Positions 10,467 through 20,570 of a stretch of DNA of 64,000 bases are shown here, piece after piece. The notes beneath the pieces are model-generated. The model was not told the origin of the DNA and did not search any database. It saw only the letters and a list, made by a program, of their open reading frames with translations. The DNA lies in contig NZ_QRDQ01000007.1 of the NCBI RefSeq assembly GCF_003385895.1, forward strand, positions 1,116,001-1,180,000, written 5' to 3'. Each line of letters opens with the position of its first letter. Within the stretch, counting starts at the first letter, position 1. A program made the translations under genes and the position numbers. The stretch is from Flavobacterium cutihirudinis (lineage in GTDB: Bacteria > Bacteroidota > Bacteroidia > Flavobacteriales > Flavobacteriaceae).

Positions 10467-10988
10467 ATGGAAGATAAAACATTTACCATATCGGTATACT
10501 CAGAAAATAACGTGGGTTTGTTGAACAGAATATCGGGAATATTCTTAAAGCGTCACATTAATATATTAAGTCTAAATGTTTCTGAATCAGAAATAGAGAA
10601 TGTTTCAAGATTCATCATTGTAGTGAATACTACAGAAAAATGGGTTCAGAATATTGTTGGGCAGATTGAGAAACAAATTGAAGTTATAAAAGCATTTTAT
10701 CATACAGATGAAGAAACAATTTATCTTGAAAATGCATTGTTCAAAATCGCTTCAAGTTTGTTATTTGACGAAAAACAAATTCAGAATATCATTAAAGAAA
10801 GCCAGTCTACAATTGTAACGGTTTCTCGTGATTTCTTCGTGATTTCAAAATCAGGAAGACGTTCTGAAATTGAAGACTTATACGCAAAGTTCAAACCATA
10901 CGGAATTATGCAGTTTGTACGTTCGGGAAGAATTTCAGTTTCTAAAGAAAAGATGGAGATTTCTTCATTATTAGAAACATTCAAGTAA
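10467..10988 (+). CDS. ilvN: Acetolactate synthase, small regulatory subunit
   Basis: The 173-residue protein has an N-terminal ACT domain (FTISVYSENNVGLLNRISGIF, about residues 5-80), which binds valine in this family. A C-terminal domain follows with the block RSGRISVSKEK. The length is typical of the larger small subunit (IlvH-like). It pairs with the preceding ilvB to form the holoenzyme and confers feedback inhibition. It lies 61 bases before ilvC in the same direction. Confidence 0.94.
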   Translation: MEDKTFTISVYSENNVGLLNRISGIFLKRHINILSLNVSESEIENVSRFIIVVNTTEKWVQNIVGQIEKQIEVIKAFYHTDEETIYLENALFKIASSLLFDEKQIQNIIKESQSTIVTVSRDFFVISKSGRRSEIEDLYAKFKPYGIMQFVRSGRISVSKEKMEISSLLETFK

Positions 10989-11049
10989 TACAATTTTAGC
11001 TATATATTAATCAATTATAAATTTCATTTCATTAAATATTAAAACAAAA

Positions 11050-12519
11050 ATGGCAAATTATTTCAATACATTACCACTTAGATTACAATTAGAACAATTA
11101 GGAGTTTGTGAATTTATGGAGCAGTCTGAATTTGCAGACGGAATTGCTGCATTGGCAGGGAAAAAAGTTGTAATTGTGGGCTGTGGTGCACAAGGTTTGA
11201 ATCAAGGTTTAAACATGAGAGATTCTGGTTTAGATATTTCTTATGCATTGCGCGCAGATGCAATTGCTGAAAAAAGAGCTTCATATAAAAATGCAACTGA
11301 AAATGGTTTTACAGTAGGAACTTACGAAGAATTAATTCCAACTGCTGATTTGGTTTGTAACTTAACTCCGGACAAACAACACACTGCTGTAGTTACTGCA
11401 ATTATGCCATTAATGAAACAAGGATCGACTTTAGCATATTCTCACGGATTCAACATTGTTGAAGAAGGAATGCAAATTCGTAAAGATATCACTGTAATTA
11501 TGTGTGCTCCAAAATGTCCTGGATCTGAGGTTCGTGAAGAATACAAAAGAGGATTTGGTGTACCAACTTTAATCGCTGTTCACCCTGAAAATGATCCAAA
11601 CGGATTTGGATTAGATCAGGCGAAAGCTTACGCTGTAGGAACTGGAGGACATAGAGCAGGAGTTTTAAGATCATCGTTCGTTGCAGAAGTAAAATCAGAT
11701 TTAATGGGTGAGCAAACAATTCTTTGCGGATTATTGCAAACTGGATCTATTTTATGTTTTGATAAAATGGTTGAAAAAGGAATTGATGCTGCATATGCTT
11801 CAAAATTAATTCAGTACGGATGGGAAACTATCACTGAAGCTTTGAAACATGGTGGTATTACAAATATGATGGATCGTTTGAATAATCCTTCTAAAATCGA
11901 AGCTTACGAATTGGCAGAAGAATTAAAAGACATTATGCGTCCGTTATTCCAAAAACACCAAGACGATATCATTTCTGGAGAATTCTCAAGAACTATGATG
12001 ATTGACTGGGCAAATGATGATGTTAACTTATTGAAATGGAGAGCTGCTACAGGAGAAACTAACTTCGAAAAAACAGCTCCACAAGAAGCTCCAATCTCAG
12101 AACAAGAATATTTTGACAATGGAGTATTAATGATTGCAATGGTAAAAGCTGGTGTTGAATTGGCTTTTGAAACTATGACAGAAGCTGGAATCATCGAAGA
12201 ATCAGCTTATTATGAGTCATTGCACGAATTACCATTAATCGCAAACACAATCGCAAGAAAGAAATTGTTCGAAATGAACCGTGTAATTTCTGATACTGCT
12301 GAATACGGATGTTATTTATTTGATCATGCATGTAAGCCATTATTGACTGAGTTCATGAAAAAAGTAGAAACTAATATTATTGGTAAACCATTCTCAACTT
12401 CAAACGGAGTAGATAATGCTGTACTAATTGCTGTTAATAAAGAAATTCGTCAACATCCTATCGAAGAAGTAGGAGCTTGGTTGAGAGAGTCTATGACTGC
12501 AATGAAAAAAATTGGATAA
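11050..12519 (+). CDS. ilvC: Ketol-acid reductoisomerase, class II (long form)
   Basis: The 489-residue length is that of the class II (E. coli-like) enzyme with a duplicated knotted C-terminal domain. The shorter class I form has about 330 residues. The NADPH-binding glycine motif is [17 protein letters not shown] near residues 41-57. [14 protein letters not shown] and the repeated metal-site acidic helices follow. It isomerises and reduces acetolactate and acetohydroxybutyrate. It is the last gene of the ilv block. ilvA is not next to it, unlike in some other operons. Confidence 0.96.
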   Translation: MANYFNTLPLRLQLEQLGVCEFMEQSEFADGIAALAGKKVVIVGCGAQGLNQGLNMRDSGLDISYALRADAIAEKRASYKNATENGFTVGTYEELIPTADLVCNLTPDKQHTAVVTAIMPLMKQGSTLAYSHGFNIVEEGMQIRKDITVIMCAPKCPGSEVREEYKRGFGVPTLIAVHPENDPNGFGLDQAKAYAVGTGGHRAGVLRSSFVAEVKSDLMGEQTILCGLLQTGSILCFDKMVEKGIDAAYASKLIQYGWETITEALKHGGITNMMDRLNNPSKIEAYELAEELKDIMRPLFQKHQDDIISGEFSRTMMIDWANDDVNLLKWRAATGETNFEKTAPQEAPISEQEYFDNGVLMIAMVKAGVELAFETMTEAGIIEESAYYESLHELPLIANTIARKKLFEMNRVISDTAEYGCYLFDHACKPLLTEFMKKVETNIIGKPFSTSNGVDNAVLIAVNKEIRQHPIEEVGAWLRESMTAMKKIG

Positions 12520-12818
12520 TAAATTGGGAATTACCACACATTCGACTGTGATGGGATTTGCACTGTATCTCTGTTTTATGTAATATTTTGAATTAGTAAG
12601 CACTTATTAAGAAAATGAGATTAGATGCATAATTGCATTCACTTAACTTGAGTGAGTTTTAGTTAAGTGAAGGTAATCCCGAAAATTGGGATATGTTCAG
12701 TAATGGATATATTTGTTGAAATTTCTATTTTAATTAATAAAGATGCTTCTATTTTCAAAATAAATGAAGTAGGTAATGGAGAATTACAATATTAATTGTT
12801 ATTGAAATTGTTAAAAAT
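12520..12818 (+). other. Structured intergenic region between ilvC and acs
   Basis: No convincing gene lies here. GGGAATTACC (12526-12535) can pair with GGTAATCCC (12672-12680), closing a region that contains three hairpins: 12537-12550, 12625-12638 and a perfect 10-bp stem 12638-12647/12662-12671. The closing arm can instead form a hairpin ATCCC/GGGAT at 12676-12692. TATATTTG at 12708-12715 could be a -7 promoter element. A 3'-UTR, small RNA or riboswitch-like element is possible, but AT-rich DNA also folds by chance. Confidence 0.4.
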
Positions 12819-12853
12819 AAAAAGGCGTGGTAAATTTTTTCCACGCCTTTTTT
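12819..12853 (+). terminator. Intrinsic terminator between the ilv block and acs
   Basis: A perfect stem AAAGGCGTGG (12821-12830) with CCACGCCTTT (12841-12850) is followed by T residues. Confidence 0.85.
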
Positions 12854-13013
12854 GTAATAAGCTTTTTGAGGTAAAAAAATGTTTTTTTATATTAAACGCA
12901 TTAAAAGAAGAATTTTTTTTTAATATGTGTTTTTATTTGCCAAAATTTATGAATTAAATAATTTTAAGAATACACTGAGATTTAATACATTTATAAAAAA
13001 ATTCCAAGAAACA

Positions 13014-14921
13014 ATGAGTTATTATAAAATTGAAAATTTAGAACAATATTTTAAACATTACAATAAGTCAATCAGGGAACCAAGAAAATTTTGGGGTAAA
13101 ATTGCAGAAGAAAATTTTACATGGTACCAACAATGGGAAAAAGTTGTTGATTTTAATATGGCCGACGCCGAAGTAAAATGGTTTACAGAAGCTAAAGTTA
13201 ATATCACAAAAAACTGTATAGACAGACATTTAAGCAAAAGAGGCGAAAAAACGGCTATTATCTTTGAACCGAACGATCCTTCTGAAGATGCTTTACATAT
13301 AACGTATAACGAATTATACGAAAGAGTTTCAAAAATGGCGAATGTTTTGCGTGAGCAAGGAGTTCGCAAAGGCGATCGAGTTTGTATTTATTTACCAATG
13401 ATTCCGGAACTGGCAGTTGCTGTTTTGGCTTGTGCCAGAATTGGAGCGATCCATTCTGTAGTTTTTGCAGGATTTTCTGCTTCTGCAGTTTCTGCAAGGA
13501 TAAATGACTGCGAATGTAAAATGGTTATTACTTCCGATGGAGGTTATAGAGGAAACAAAACAATTGATCTTAAAGGAATTGTTGATGAAGCACTTGAAAC
13601 TTGCCCTTCAGTAGAAAAAGTATTGGTTGCAAAAAGAACTAATACTTCAGTGAAAATGAAAGATGGTCGTGATATCTGGTTGCAGCCACTTTTAGATGCA
13701 GCTATGGATAACAGTGTTGCTGAAATTATGGACGCTGAAGATCCTTTGTTTATTCTTTATACTTCTGGATCTACCGGAAAACCAAAAGGAATGGTTCATA
13801 CTACAGCCGGATATATGGTTTATACTGCCTATACATTTAAGAATGTTTTCAGTCATGAAGAAAATGATATTTTCTGGTGTACTGCAGATATTGGTTGGAT
13901 TACAGGTCACTCTTACATATTATACGGACCATTATTGAATGGAGGAACAACTGTAATTTTTGAAGGAGTTCCATCTTATCCGGACTTTAGCCGTTTTTGG
14001 GATATTATCGAAAAACATAAAATCACACAATTTTATACAGCGCCAACCGCAATTCGTTCATTGGCAAAAGAAAGTTTAGATTATATTCAAAAATATCCTC
14101 TAAAATCACTTAAAGTTATTGGGTCTGTTGGAGAGCCAATTAACGAAGAAGCTTGGCACTGGTTTAATGACCACGTTGGAGATAAGAGATGTCCAGTGGT
14201 TGATACTTGGTGGCAAACAGAAACAGGTGGAATTATGATTTCGCCAATTGCTTTCGTTACGCCAACAAAACCAACTTATGCTACTTTGCCATTACCTGGA
14301 ATTCAGCCAGTTTTGATGGATGAAAAACGTAATGAAATTGAAGGAAATCAGGTTGTAGGTAGTTTATGTATCAAATTTCCTTGGCCTGGAATTGCCAGAA
14401 CAATTTGGGGAAATCATGATCGTTATAAAGAAACGTATTTCTCAGCTTTCCCAGGAAAATATTTTACGGGTGACGGTGCATTAAGAGATGAAGTTGGTTA
14501 TTACAGAATTACTGGTCGAGTTGATGATGTTGTAATTGTTTCAGGACATAATTTAGGAACAGCGCCAATTGAAGATGCTATCAATGAGCATCCGGCTGTT
14601 GCAGAATCTGCAATTGTTGGATTCCCTCATGATATAAAAGGAAATGCATTGTACGGTTATGTAATTCTTAAAGAAACTGGTGAAGACAGAAATAAAGAGA
14701 ATTTAACAAAAGAGATTAATCAATACATTTCAGACCACATTGGACCAATTGCAAAATTGGATAAAATACAATTCGTTTCAGGTTTGCCAAAAACACGCTC
14801 TGGAAAAATTATGCGTAGAATTTTGCGTAAAATAGCGGAAGGAGATTTTTCTAATTTTGGAGATACTTCAACATTATTAAATCCTGAAATTGTAGATGAA
14901 ATTACACAAGGAAAAATCTAA
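13014..14921 (+). CDS. acs: Acetyl-CoA synthetase (AMP-forming)
   Basis: The 635-residue protein activates acetate with ATP and CoA to acetyl-CoA. The AMP-forming motif YTSGSTGKPKG lies at residues 249-259. The hinge/A8 region GRVDDVVIVSGHN and the C-terminal RSGKIMRR, with conserved lysine K598, are present. That lysine is the site of reversible acetylation in known Acs enzymes. I chose ATG 13014 because MSYYKIENLEQYFKHY matches the usual N-terminus. An upstream GTG at 12927 in the same frame would add 29 unlikely residues. The neighbouring DUF294/DnaQ pair is often seen near acetate genes. Confidence 0.94.
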   Translation: MSYYKIENLEQYFKHYNKSIREPRKFWGKIAEENFTWYQQWEKVVDFNMADAEVKWFTEAKVNITKNCIDRHLSKRGEKTAIIFEPNDPSEDALHITYNELYERVSKMANVLREQGVRKGDRVCIYLPMIPELAVAVLACARIGAIHSVVFAGFSASAVSARINDCECKMVITSDGGYRGNKTIDLKGIVDEALETCPSVEKVLVAKRTNTSVKMKDGRDIWLQPLLDAAMDNSVAEIMDAEDPLFILYTSGSTGKPKGMVHTTAGYMVYTAYTFKNVFSHEENDIFWCTADIGWITGHSYILYGPLLNGGTTVIFEGVPSYPDFSRFWDIIEKHKITQFYTAPTAIRSLAKESLDYIQKYPLKSLKVIGSVGEPINEEAWHWFNDHVGDKRCPVVDTWWQTETGGIMISPIAFVTPTKPTYATLPLPGIQPVLMDEKRNEIEGNQVVGSLCIKFPWPGIARTIWGNHDRYKETYFSAFPGKYFTGDGALRDEVGYYRITGRVDDVVIVSGHNLGTAPIEDAINEHPAVAESAIVGFPHDIKGNALYGYVILKETGEDRNKENLTKEINQYISDHIGPIAKLDKIQFVSGLPKTRSGKIMRRILRKIAEGDFSNFGDTSTLLNPEIVDEITQGKI

Positions 14922-14944
14922 GGATTTTTTCTATTGAAAATAAA

Positions 14945-14977
14945 AATGCCTCTTAAATTTTAAGAGGCATTTTTTAT
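14945..14977 (+). terminator. Intrinsic terminator after acs
   Basis: The stem AATGCCTCTTA / TAAGAGGCATT is followed by a T run. Confidence 0.85.
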
Positions 14978-15010
14978 TATGTTGTTTATAAAGTCTTCAT
15001 CACAAAGTTC

Positions 15011-15058
15011 GTCATTTCGAGGAACGAGAAATCTTCGCAAGTTTCGATTTAGAGATTT
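15011..15058. repeat. Truncated GTCATTTCGA-family repeat
   Basis: The left arm (15011-15033, GTCATTTCGAGGAACGAGAA...) is intact. The element breaks off in the first bases of the right arm (AGAGATTT), exactly where the stop codon of the minus-strand gene lies (15057-15059). The repeat therefore abuts the end of a gene. Confidence 0.7.
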
Positions 15059-15653
15059 ACTTAATTCCCAATCTAGATTTCAGTTTCAAAAACAACAGCG
15101 CAATTTTATAAGCATCTTCAGCTGAAGAATTTCTGTCGCTTTTTGGAATCTTATAAATTTCGCATAAATCGTCAAGCGAAAATTGTTTGTCGTTTATATC
15201 TGTAAGTTTTCGGTACATCATGTCAACATCAAGCGCTTCATTTTTTAAGCGGCCACAATCTAAACGCTCCAACGCCGAATTGATCATTTCGATATCAAAG
15301 TTAATATGATGTCCAACTAAAATTGCATTTCCAAGGAAATTTATAAAAGCGGCCAAAGCTTCAGGTTCCTGCATTTTCGCCATTTTGCTTTCAATGATAA
15401 ATTCATTAGAAAGACCATTGTCCTGCAAAAATTTGTATTGAAGTAATACACATTCAAAATTATCCTTAATAACAATACTATCTTCAACAACTGAAAATGC
15501 ACCTAAGGATAAAATAACATCCTTATTCGGATTAAGCCCAGATGTTTCTGTCGATAAAACAACAAATCGGTTGGGTTTGGTTTCGAATTTAGTTAAGTAG
15601 TCCTTCCAAAAATCAGGATATTCTTTATTTATATTTTTCAGCCAGTCTAGCAT
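15057..15653 (-). CDS. DnaQ-like 3'-5' exonuclease fold protein with altered active site
   Basis: The 198-residue protein has the RNase H-like DEDD exonuclease fold: STETSGLNPNKDVILSLGA (exo I), GHHINFD (exo II) and SSAEDAYKIA (exo III). In active enzymes exo I reads DxE and exo III has a His five residues before the last Asp. Here the first Asp is replaced by Ser, and the exo III His position also appears to be Ser. It may be a non-catalytic or modified relative. The gene starts 3 bases after the DUF294 gene ends, so the two are one operon. This arrangement near acs suggests a signalling or acetate-related role (inference). Confidence 0.82.
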   Translation of the reverse strand: MLDWLKNINKEYPDFWKDYLTKFETKPNRFVVLSTETSGLNPNKDVILSLGAFSVVEDSIVIKDNFECVLLQYKFLQDNGLSNEFIIESKMAKMQEPEALAAFINFLGNAILVGHHINFDIEMINSALERLDCGRLKNEALDVDMMYRKLTDINDKQFSLDDLCEIYKIPKSDRNSSAEDAYKIALLFLKLKSRLGIK

Positions 15654-15656
15654 ATT

Positions 15657-17573
15657 TTACGAGAATTGTGTAAGTTGAAATTTACTCTTAATTAGTTCCT
15701 CAAGATCTTTCATTGGGGTCAAGGCATTTTTTAACTTTTCTTTGTCTGTTTTAGACATTTCTCTCAAATTTATATATTGTCCTGAATCGTCATTTTTTAA
15801 ACCTTCAACAGTTCTAAATTTTGAAAGTATTAAGAAAGCTTCAGCACAGCTTAGGTAGATTTCAGCATTTTTAGAGTCTGTAATGGCTAATTGTTTAAAT
15901 CTTAAATAGGTATTTTTAATTCCTTTAATGTTTGCATTCAATATCAACAAACGCGCAGCATCAATAAGTGGCATTAATGCACGGGTTTTAATATCAAATT
16001 TTGTTTTATGCGGACCTTCTTCTTCAACTATAAATTTCTTGAAAAAGCTCAAAGGAGAGTTCTTTTTCAACGCATCATTACCTAAAAAGTCGAAGAAAAG
16101 TGTATTGTTGACAGCGTTCTTGAAAATTACATTTTCTATTACTTCTTCAATTTTTGGTTCTCCAAAAACGATTTCATAATCAAAGAAAATACTGCTCAAA
16201 TCATTACTGTTTTCACCTGGAGTATTCATCCAACTGTTGTATTGTTTTGTCCAGTCTGTCAGTGATTTACACCACAACATATTGCTTGCCATATGTCCAT
16301 TTGGGCAAAATTCGTAGCCCACTTTTTCTAATATTGAAGTAGCTCTTTTAGCTAATCGCAAAAAGTAATCTTTAACTTCTCTGTATTTTTCCGGAGCAAC
16401 ATCCTCAAAAATTAAGATACTATCCTGATCTGTAAGTAATAATTGTTCTTTACGTCCTTGACTTCCAATGCTTAACCATGCAAAACGAGCAGGAGGGGAG
16501 CCCAGATCTAAAATTGATAATTCAACAGATCTTTTTATAATAGCCAGATTAATCTCGCTCGCAATATTGCTAACATGGGAAATCGGAATATTTTTCTGAA
16601 TCGAATTCTGAATCAAATCTGATAAACGATCTCTGATTTGTTTTAAATCTTTTGGTAACTGCGAACGCTTAATTTCTTTGATTAATACACCAGGGTTACT
16701 TGCTTGAGCAACAATTAAATCGTGCTCAGAAATTATTCCTTTCACAGCAGATTTGCTTGTACCGTCTTTAGTAACACATAAATGTGTAACATTATGTTTT
16801 AGCATAAGCAATTGCGCTTCCGCTAAAGATACATTTTCAATAACGGTAACAACTGGAGAAGACATAATCTTGTCAATTGTTTCAGTGATAGGATAGCGGC
16901 CAGTCGCAATTTTTGAAGCTAAATCTGTTGCTGTTACAATTCCAATTGGGCGATTTTTTTCACAGATAATAATACTGTCGACCATAGATTCAGTCATTAG
17001 AATAGCAACATCTTTCACAACATGATTAGCTTCAGTTGTTAGAGGAGAATTGTTGTAATTCAATGATTGAATGTATTGTAATTCTGATTGCTGATCTACA
17101 TAAAATGAAGTGTCAGAAATTACTTTTCCGTTTGAATTTACACTGTCTTTTGTGTGTCTTGAATTAGTCGCAAAGCTTTCCAAAAGGAAATTCAAAACAT
17201 CCGAATTATTCGCAACAAAAGGTCTGAAAACGGCAATTGGTATAGCATACACAATACTTTCTTCGCGGGCTTTTGCCGTCATCATATAGTTGTTTTTGGC
17301 AAAAAACGGTCTTAATCCAAAAATATCACCTTCATGGCATTTATTAATAATAGTTTCTTCAGCATCGGCAATTGTGGTTAAATTTATTACGCCGGAAGCT
17401 ACAACATAAAAACTATCATGAAGCACATCATTATTTTGAAATAATACGGTGTGTTTTTCTAAATTGAGTACGCGAATATTGGTTGCAATATCTGATAATT
17501 CCTGAAAAGTTAAATTATCAAATGGCGGGTATTCCTTTAAAAAATCTGCAATATGCTCAGCAATTGTATTCAT
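15657..17573 (-). CDS. cNMP-binding / CBS / DUF294 nucleotidyltransferase-like protein
   Basis: The 638-residue cytoplasmic protein has four parts. They are an N-terminal cyclic-nucleotide-binding domain (about 15-135), a CBS pair (about 165-290), a DUF294 nucleotidyltransferase domain and a DUF294 C-terminal helical domain. The nucleotidyltransferase domain starts near 365 with GSQGRKEQLLLTDQDS and resembles the uridylyltransferase domain of GlnD. It probably senses nucleotides and modifies a partner, but the target is not known. It is followed after 3 bases by the DnaQ-like gene, and both converge on acs. Confidence 0.88.
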   Translation of the reverse strand: MNTIAEHIADFLKEYPPFDNLTFQELSDIATNIRVLNLEKHTVLFQNNDVLHDSFYVVASGVINLTTIADAEETIINKCHEGDIFGLRPFFAKNNYMMTAKAREESIVYAIPIAVFRPFVANNSDVLNFLLESFATNSRHTKDSVNSNGKVISDTSFYVDQQSELQYIQSLNYNNSPLTTEANHVVKDVAILMTESMVDSIIICEKNRPIGIVTATDLASKIATGRYPITETIDKIMSSPVVTVIENVSLAEAQLLMLKHNVTHLCVTKDGTSKSAVKGIISEHDLIVAQASNPGVLIKEIKRSQLPKDLKQIRDRLSDLIQNSIQKNIPISHVSNIASEINLAIIKRSVELSILDLGSPPARFAWLSIGSQGRKEQLLLTDQDSILIFEDVAPEKYREVKDYFLRLAKRATSILEKVGYEFCPNGHMASNMLWCKSLTDWTKQYNSWMNTPGENSNDLSSIFFDYEIVFGEPKIEEVIENVIFKNAVNNTLFFDFLGNDALKKNSPLSFFKKFIVEEEGPHKTKFDIKTRALMPLIDAARLLILNANIKGIKNTYLRFKQLAITDSKNAEIYLSCAEAFLILSKFRTVEGLKNDDSGQYINLREMSKTDKEKLKNALTPMKDLEELIKSKFQLTQFS

Positions 17574-18170
<597 letters not shown>

Positions 18171-18200
18171 ATAAAAAGCATCACGTATAATTGTGATGCT
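18171..18200 (-). terminator. Terminator of the gene at 18227-18643
   Basis: On the minus strand the stem AGCATCAC/GTGATGCT is followed by TTTTTA. Confidence 0.75.
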
Positions 18201-18226
18201 TCAAATTTCTCATATTTGAAAATTAA

Positions 18227-18643
18227 TTATATTTTTTTCAAATAAACAGATTTACCGTTCAACGAAACTTCAATGAGATTTGTTTTTTCTGAAAAAGTTG
18301 TTCGCAAAACATTTCCTTTAAAAACAGAAACATCGCCATAAACTTTTCCAGTTTCATCTGAAACATATTCAAATTGGACTTTTTTATTTCCTGGTTCAAT
18401 TCCGAGTTTGTAGCTTGAAAATTTTGTTCCTTTTAAATCAAATTGTTGCTGCGAATCTATAATCTTTCCATCGGCATAAAAATTTGTGACTGTTTTGCTC
18501 AACGTGATGTCCGGATAATATTCATTTACTTTTTTAAGAAGCTCATATTGCTCAACGTTTGCATCTTCTTGTTTTGAAGTGATTGTTTGTGCAAAAGATA
18601 TTGAAGAAAATAGAATCGCTAATAATAAGATGTACTTTTTCAT
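18227..18643 (-). CDS. Small secreted protein of unknown function
   Basis: The 138-residue protein has a clear signal peptide that ends at SFAQ (about residue 19), so it is exported to the periplasm or surface. The mature part alternates Lys/Asp-rich strands (FYADGKIIDSQQQFDLKG, VSLNGKSVYLKKI), a beta-rich pattern without a recognised domain. It has no cysteine pair and no lipobox. It is transcribed alone and has its own terminator. Confidence 0.75.
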   Translation of the reverse strand: MKKYILLLAILFSSISFAQTITSKQEDANVEQYELLKKVNEYYPDITLSKTVTNFYADGKIIDSQQQFDLKGTKFSSYKLGIEPGNKKVQFEYVSDETGKVYGDVSVFKGNVLRTTFSEKTNLIEVSLNGKSVYLKKI

Positions 18644-18752
18644 AATTGTTTAAATTTTTAGATTATTAAATCTGTTCTGCAAACTTTAAGGGTATTTATA
18701 CTTAAAATTTACCATTAATATTATTTAAGAACTCTACAAGTTATGAAAACTC

Positions 18753-18760
18753 TACCTTTG
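18753..18760 (+). promoter_or_regulatory. -7 promoter element of the MFS gene
   Basis: TACCTTTG matches TAnnTTTG and lies 29 nt before the ATG. The -33 element is not obvious. Confidence 0.5.
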
Positions 18761-18789
18761 TAGAAAATTTATTAGTTTTTTTTAAGAAA

Positions 18790-20019
18790 ATGACAACAAA
18801 AAAATACATTAAACTTATACTCATTTTAGGTTCTTTAACTGCACTTGGGCCTTTTTCAATTGATATGTATCTGCCTGGTTTCTCTGATATTGCAAAGGAT
18901 TTGAACACAACTGTTGCTAAAGTTTCGATGAGTTTGTCTAGTTATTTTATCGGAATTTCTGCAGGACAATTACTCTACGGACCATTATTAGACCGTTTTG
19001 GACGTAAAAAACCTTTATTTGTGGGTTTGATGGTTTATATATTGGCTTCGCTTGGTTGCGCATATGTAACTGATATTGATTCGTTTATTCTCTTACGATT
19101 CATTCAGGCAATTGGAAGTTGTGCTGCAACAGTTGCTTCTGTTGCAATGGTTCGTGATTTGTTTCCTGTAAAAGATATTCCTAAAGTATTTTCACTCTTA
19201 ATGCTTGTTCTGGGGCTTTCTCCAATGCTTGCACCAACGATTGGTGGTTATGTAACAGAAGATTACGGCTGGCATACGGTGTTCTTTATCTTAATGTTTA
19301 TGGGAATTGCTATTTTGTTGGCTTCTCAAATTGGTTTACCAAATAGTTACAAACCAGATACTACGATTTCATTAAAACCAAAACCTATTATTTCTAATTT
19401 TTTAAAAGTCCTTAAAGAGCCGCAATTTTATACGTATGCATTTACGGGAGCAATCGCTTTTTCGGGATTATTTACCTATGTAGCGGCCTCTCCTATCATA
19501 TTTATGGATATCTATCATGTTGATGCTAAAACCTACGGATGGATTTTTGCCTTTATGTCGGTTAGTTTCATTGGTTCCAGTCAGTTGAACTCGGTTTTAT
19601 TGAAGAAATTTTCAAGTGAGCAGATGATTTTTGGAGCATTAATTTTACAGTCTATTGTTAGTATTGTTTTCCTTGTACTTTCTTTAAATAATTTATTAGG
19701 ATTATACGAGACTATAGCAATGTTATTTGTGTTTTTAGGTTGTTTAGGGGTTTCAAACCCAAATACTGCCGGACTTACTATGGCTCCGTTTGCTAAAAAT
19801 GCCGGAAGTGCTTCAGCTTTAATGGGCGCAATTCAATTAGGCTTAGGATCTATTGCGTCTTTTGCTGTTGGAATCTTTGTTAAGGATTCTGTAGCACCTA
19901 TGGTTCTTATTATGACTATTACAACCTTTGTTGCTTTTATTGTTCTGAATATTGGAAAGCGATTTATTAAGAAAAAGGTTGAATTAGGTTCTGGAGATGA
20001 TGTTGCCATTGTTCATTAG
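18790..20019 (+). CDS. Bcr/CflA-type multidrug MFS transporter
   Basis: The 409-residue protein has about 12 hydrophobic segments. The N-terminal pattern ALGPFSIDMYLPGFSDIAKDL is characteristic of the Bcr/CflA drug:H+ antiporters (DHA1 family). The loop motif LLDRFGRKKPLFVG after TM2 is the MFS A-motif, and RFIQAIGSCAATVASVAMVRD follows in TM4. It probably exports drugs or metabolites from the inner membrane. The substrate cannot be deduced. It is a single gene with its own -7 element. Confidence 0.9.
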   Translation: MTTKKYIKLILILGSLTALGPFSIDMYLPGFSDIAKDLNTTVAKVSMSLSSYFIGISAGQLLYGPLLDRFGRKKPLFVGLMVYILASLGCAYVTDIDSFILLRFIQAIGSCAATVASVAMVRDLFPVKDIPKVFSLLMLVLGLSPMLAPTIGGYVTEDYGWHTVFFILMFMGIAILLASQIGLPNSYKPDTTISLKPKPIISNFLKVLKEPQFYTYAFTGAIAFSGLFTYVAASPIIFMDIYHVDAKTYGWIFAFMSVSFIGSSQLNSVLLKKFSSEQMIFGALILQSIVSIVFLVLSLNNLLGLYETIAMLFVFLGCLGVSNPNTAGLTMAPFAKNAGSASALMGAIQLGLGSIASFAVGIFVKDSVAPMVLIMTITTFVAFIVLNIGKRFIKKKVELGSGDDVAIVH

Positions 20020-20189
20020 AATAAAATTAATTTTTGGGCTCTTTCTATTTAAAACCTTGTATATAAATGTTTTATGGTTTTTTAATTTATTAATTTTATA
20101 GTGCTTAAAATTAAATGGAATCCAGATACCATTTGAAAAACGGGGCGAAACCGAAAAGCCACACGAGTAGGAATAAATTTCGAATTATT

Positions 20190-20474
20190 ATGCCGAAATA
20201 TGTTATTGAAAGAGAGATCCCAAATGCTGGCAAACTTACATCAGATGAACTTCAAAGTATTTCACAAGCGTCCTGTGGAGTATTAAAACAACTAGGAACG
20301 CAAATACAATGGGTAAACAGTTATATAACAAACAATAAAATTTATTGTATCTATATTGCGCCAAATGAAGAAATGATTTATGAGCATGCTAAATTGGGTG
20401 GTTTTCCAGCCAATTCCGTAAATCAGATTTTGGGAGTAATTGATCCTACCACAGCTGAAGAAGTTTTGAATTAA
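20190..20474 (+). CDS. DUF4242 family protein
   Basis: The 94-residue protein reads MPKYVIEREIPNAGKLTSDE and continues with a short ferredoxin-like alpha/beta pattern, as in the DUF4242 family. Members are small cytoplasmic proteins of unknown function. I chose ATG 20190 because the family motif starts there. An in-frame ATG at 20115 would add 25 residues that resemble nothing. It is followed by a strong terminator. Confidence 0.82.
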   Translation: MPKYVIEREIPNAGKLTSDELQSISQASCGVLKQLGTQIQWVNSYITNNKIYCIYIAPNEEMIYEHAKLGGFPANSVNQILGVIDPTTAEEVLN

Positions 20475-20488
20475 ACTTAAAATAATAA

Positions 20489-20520
20489 AAAACAGAATCT
20501 AATATAGATTCTGTTTTTTT
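20489..20520. terminator. Intrinsic terminator after the DUF4242 gene
   Basis: The 10-bp stem AACAGAATCT (20491-20500) / AGATTCTGTT (20506-20515) has a T run to the right and an A run to the left, so it may serve both converging genes. Confidence 0.85.
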
Positions 20521-20570
20521 ATTGATTTCAATCCTGGAATTTGAAATTTCAAAAATTGAATATTTTAAAT

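Noticed and set aside
12927..13013. 29-residue N-terminal extension of acs from a GTG
   Set aside because: It matches no family sequence. ATG 13014 starts at the usual N-terminus.
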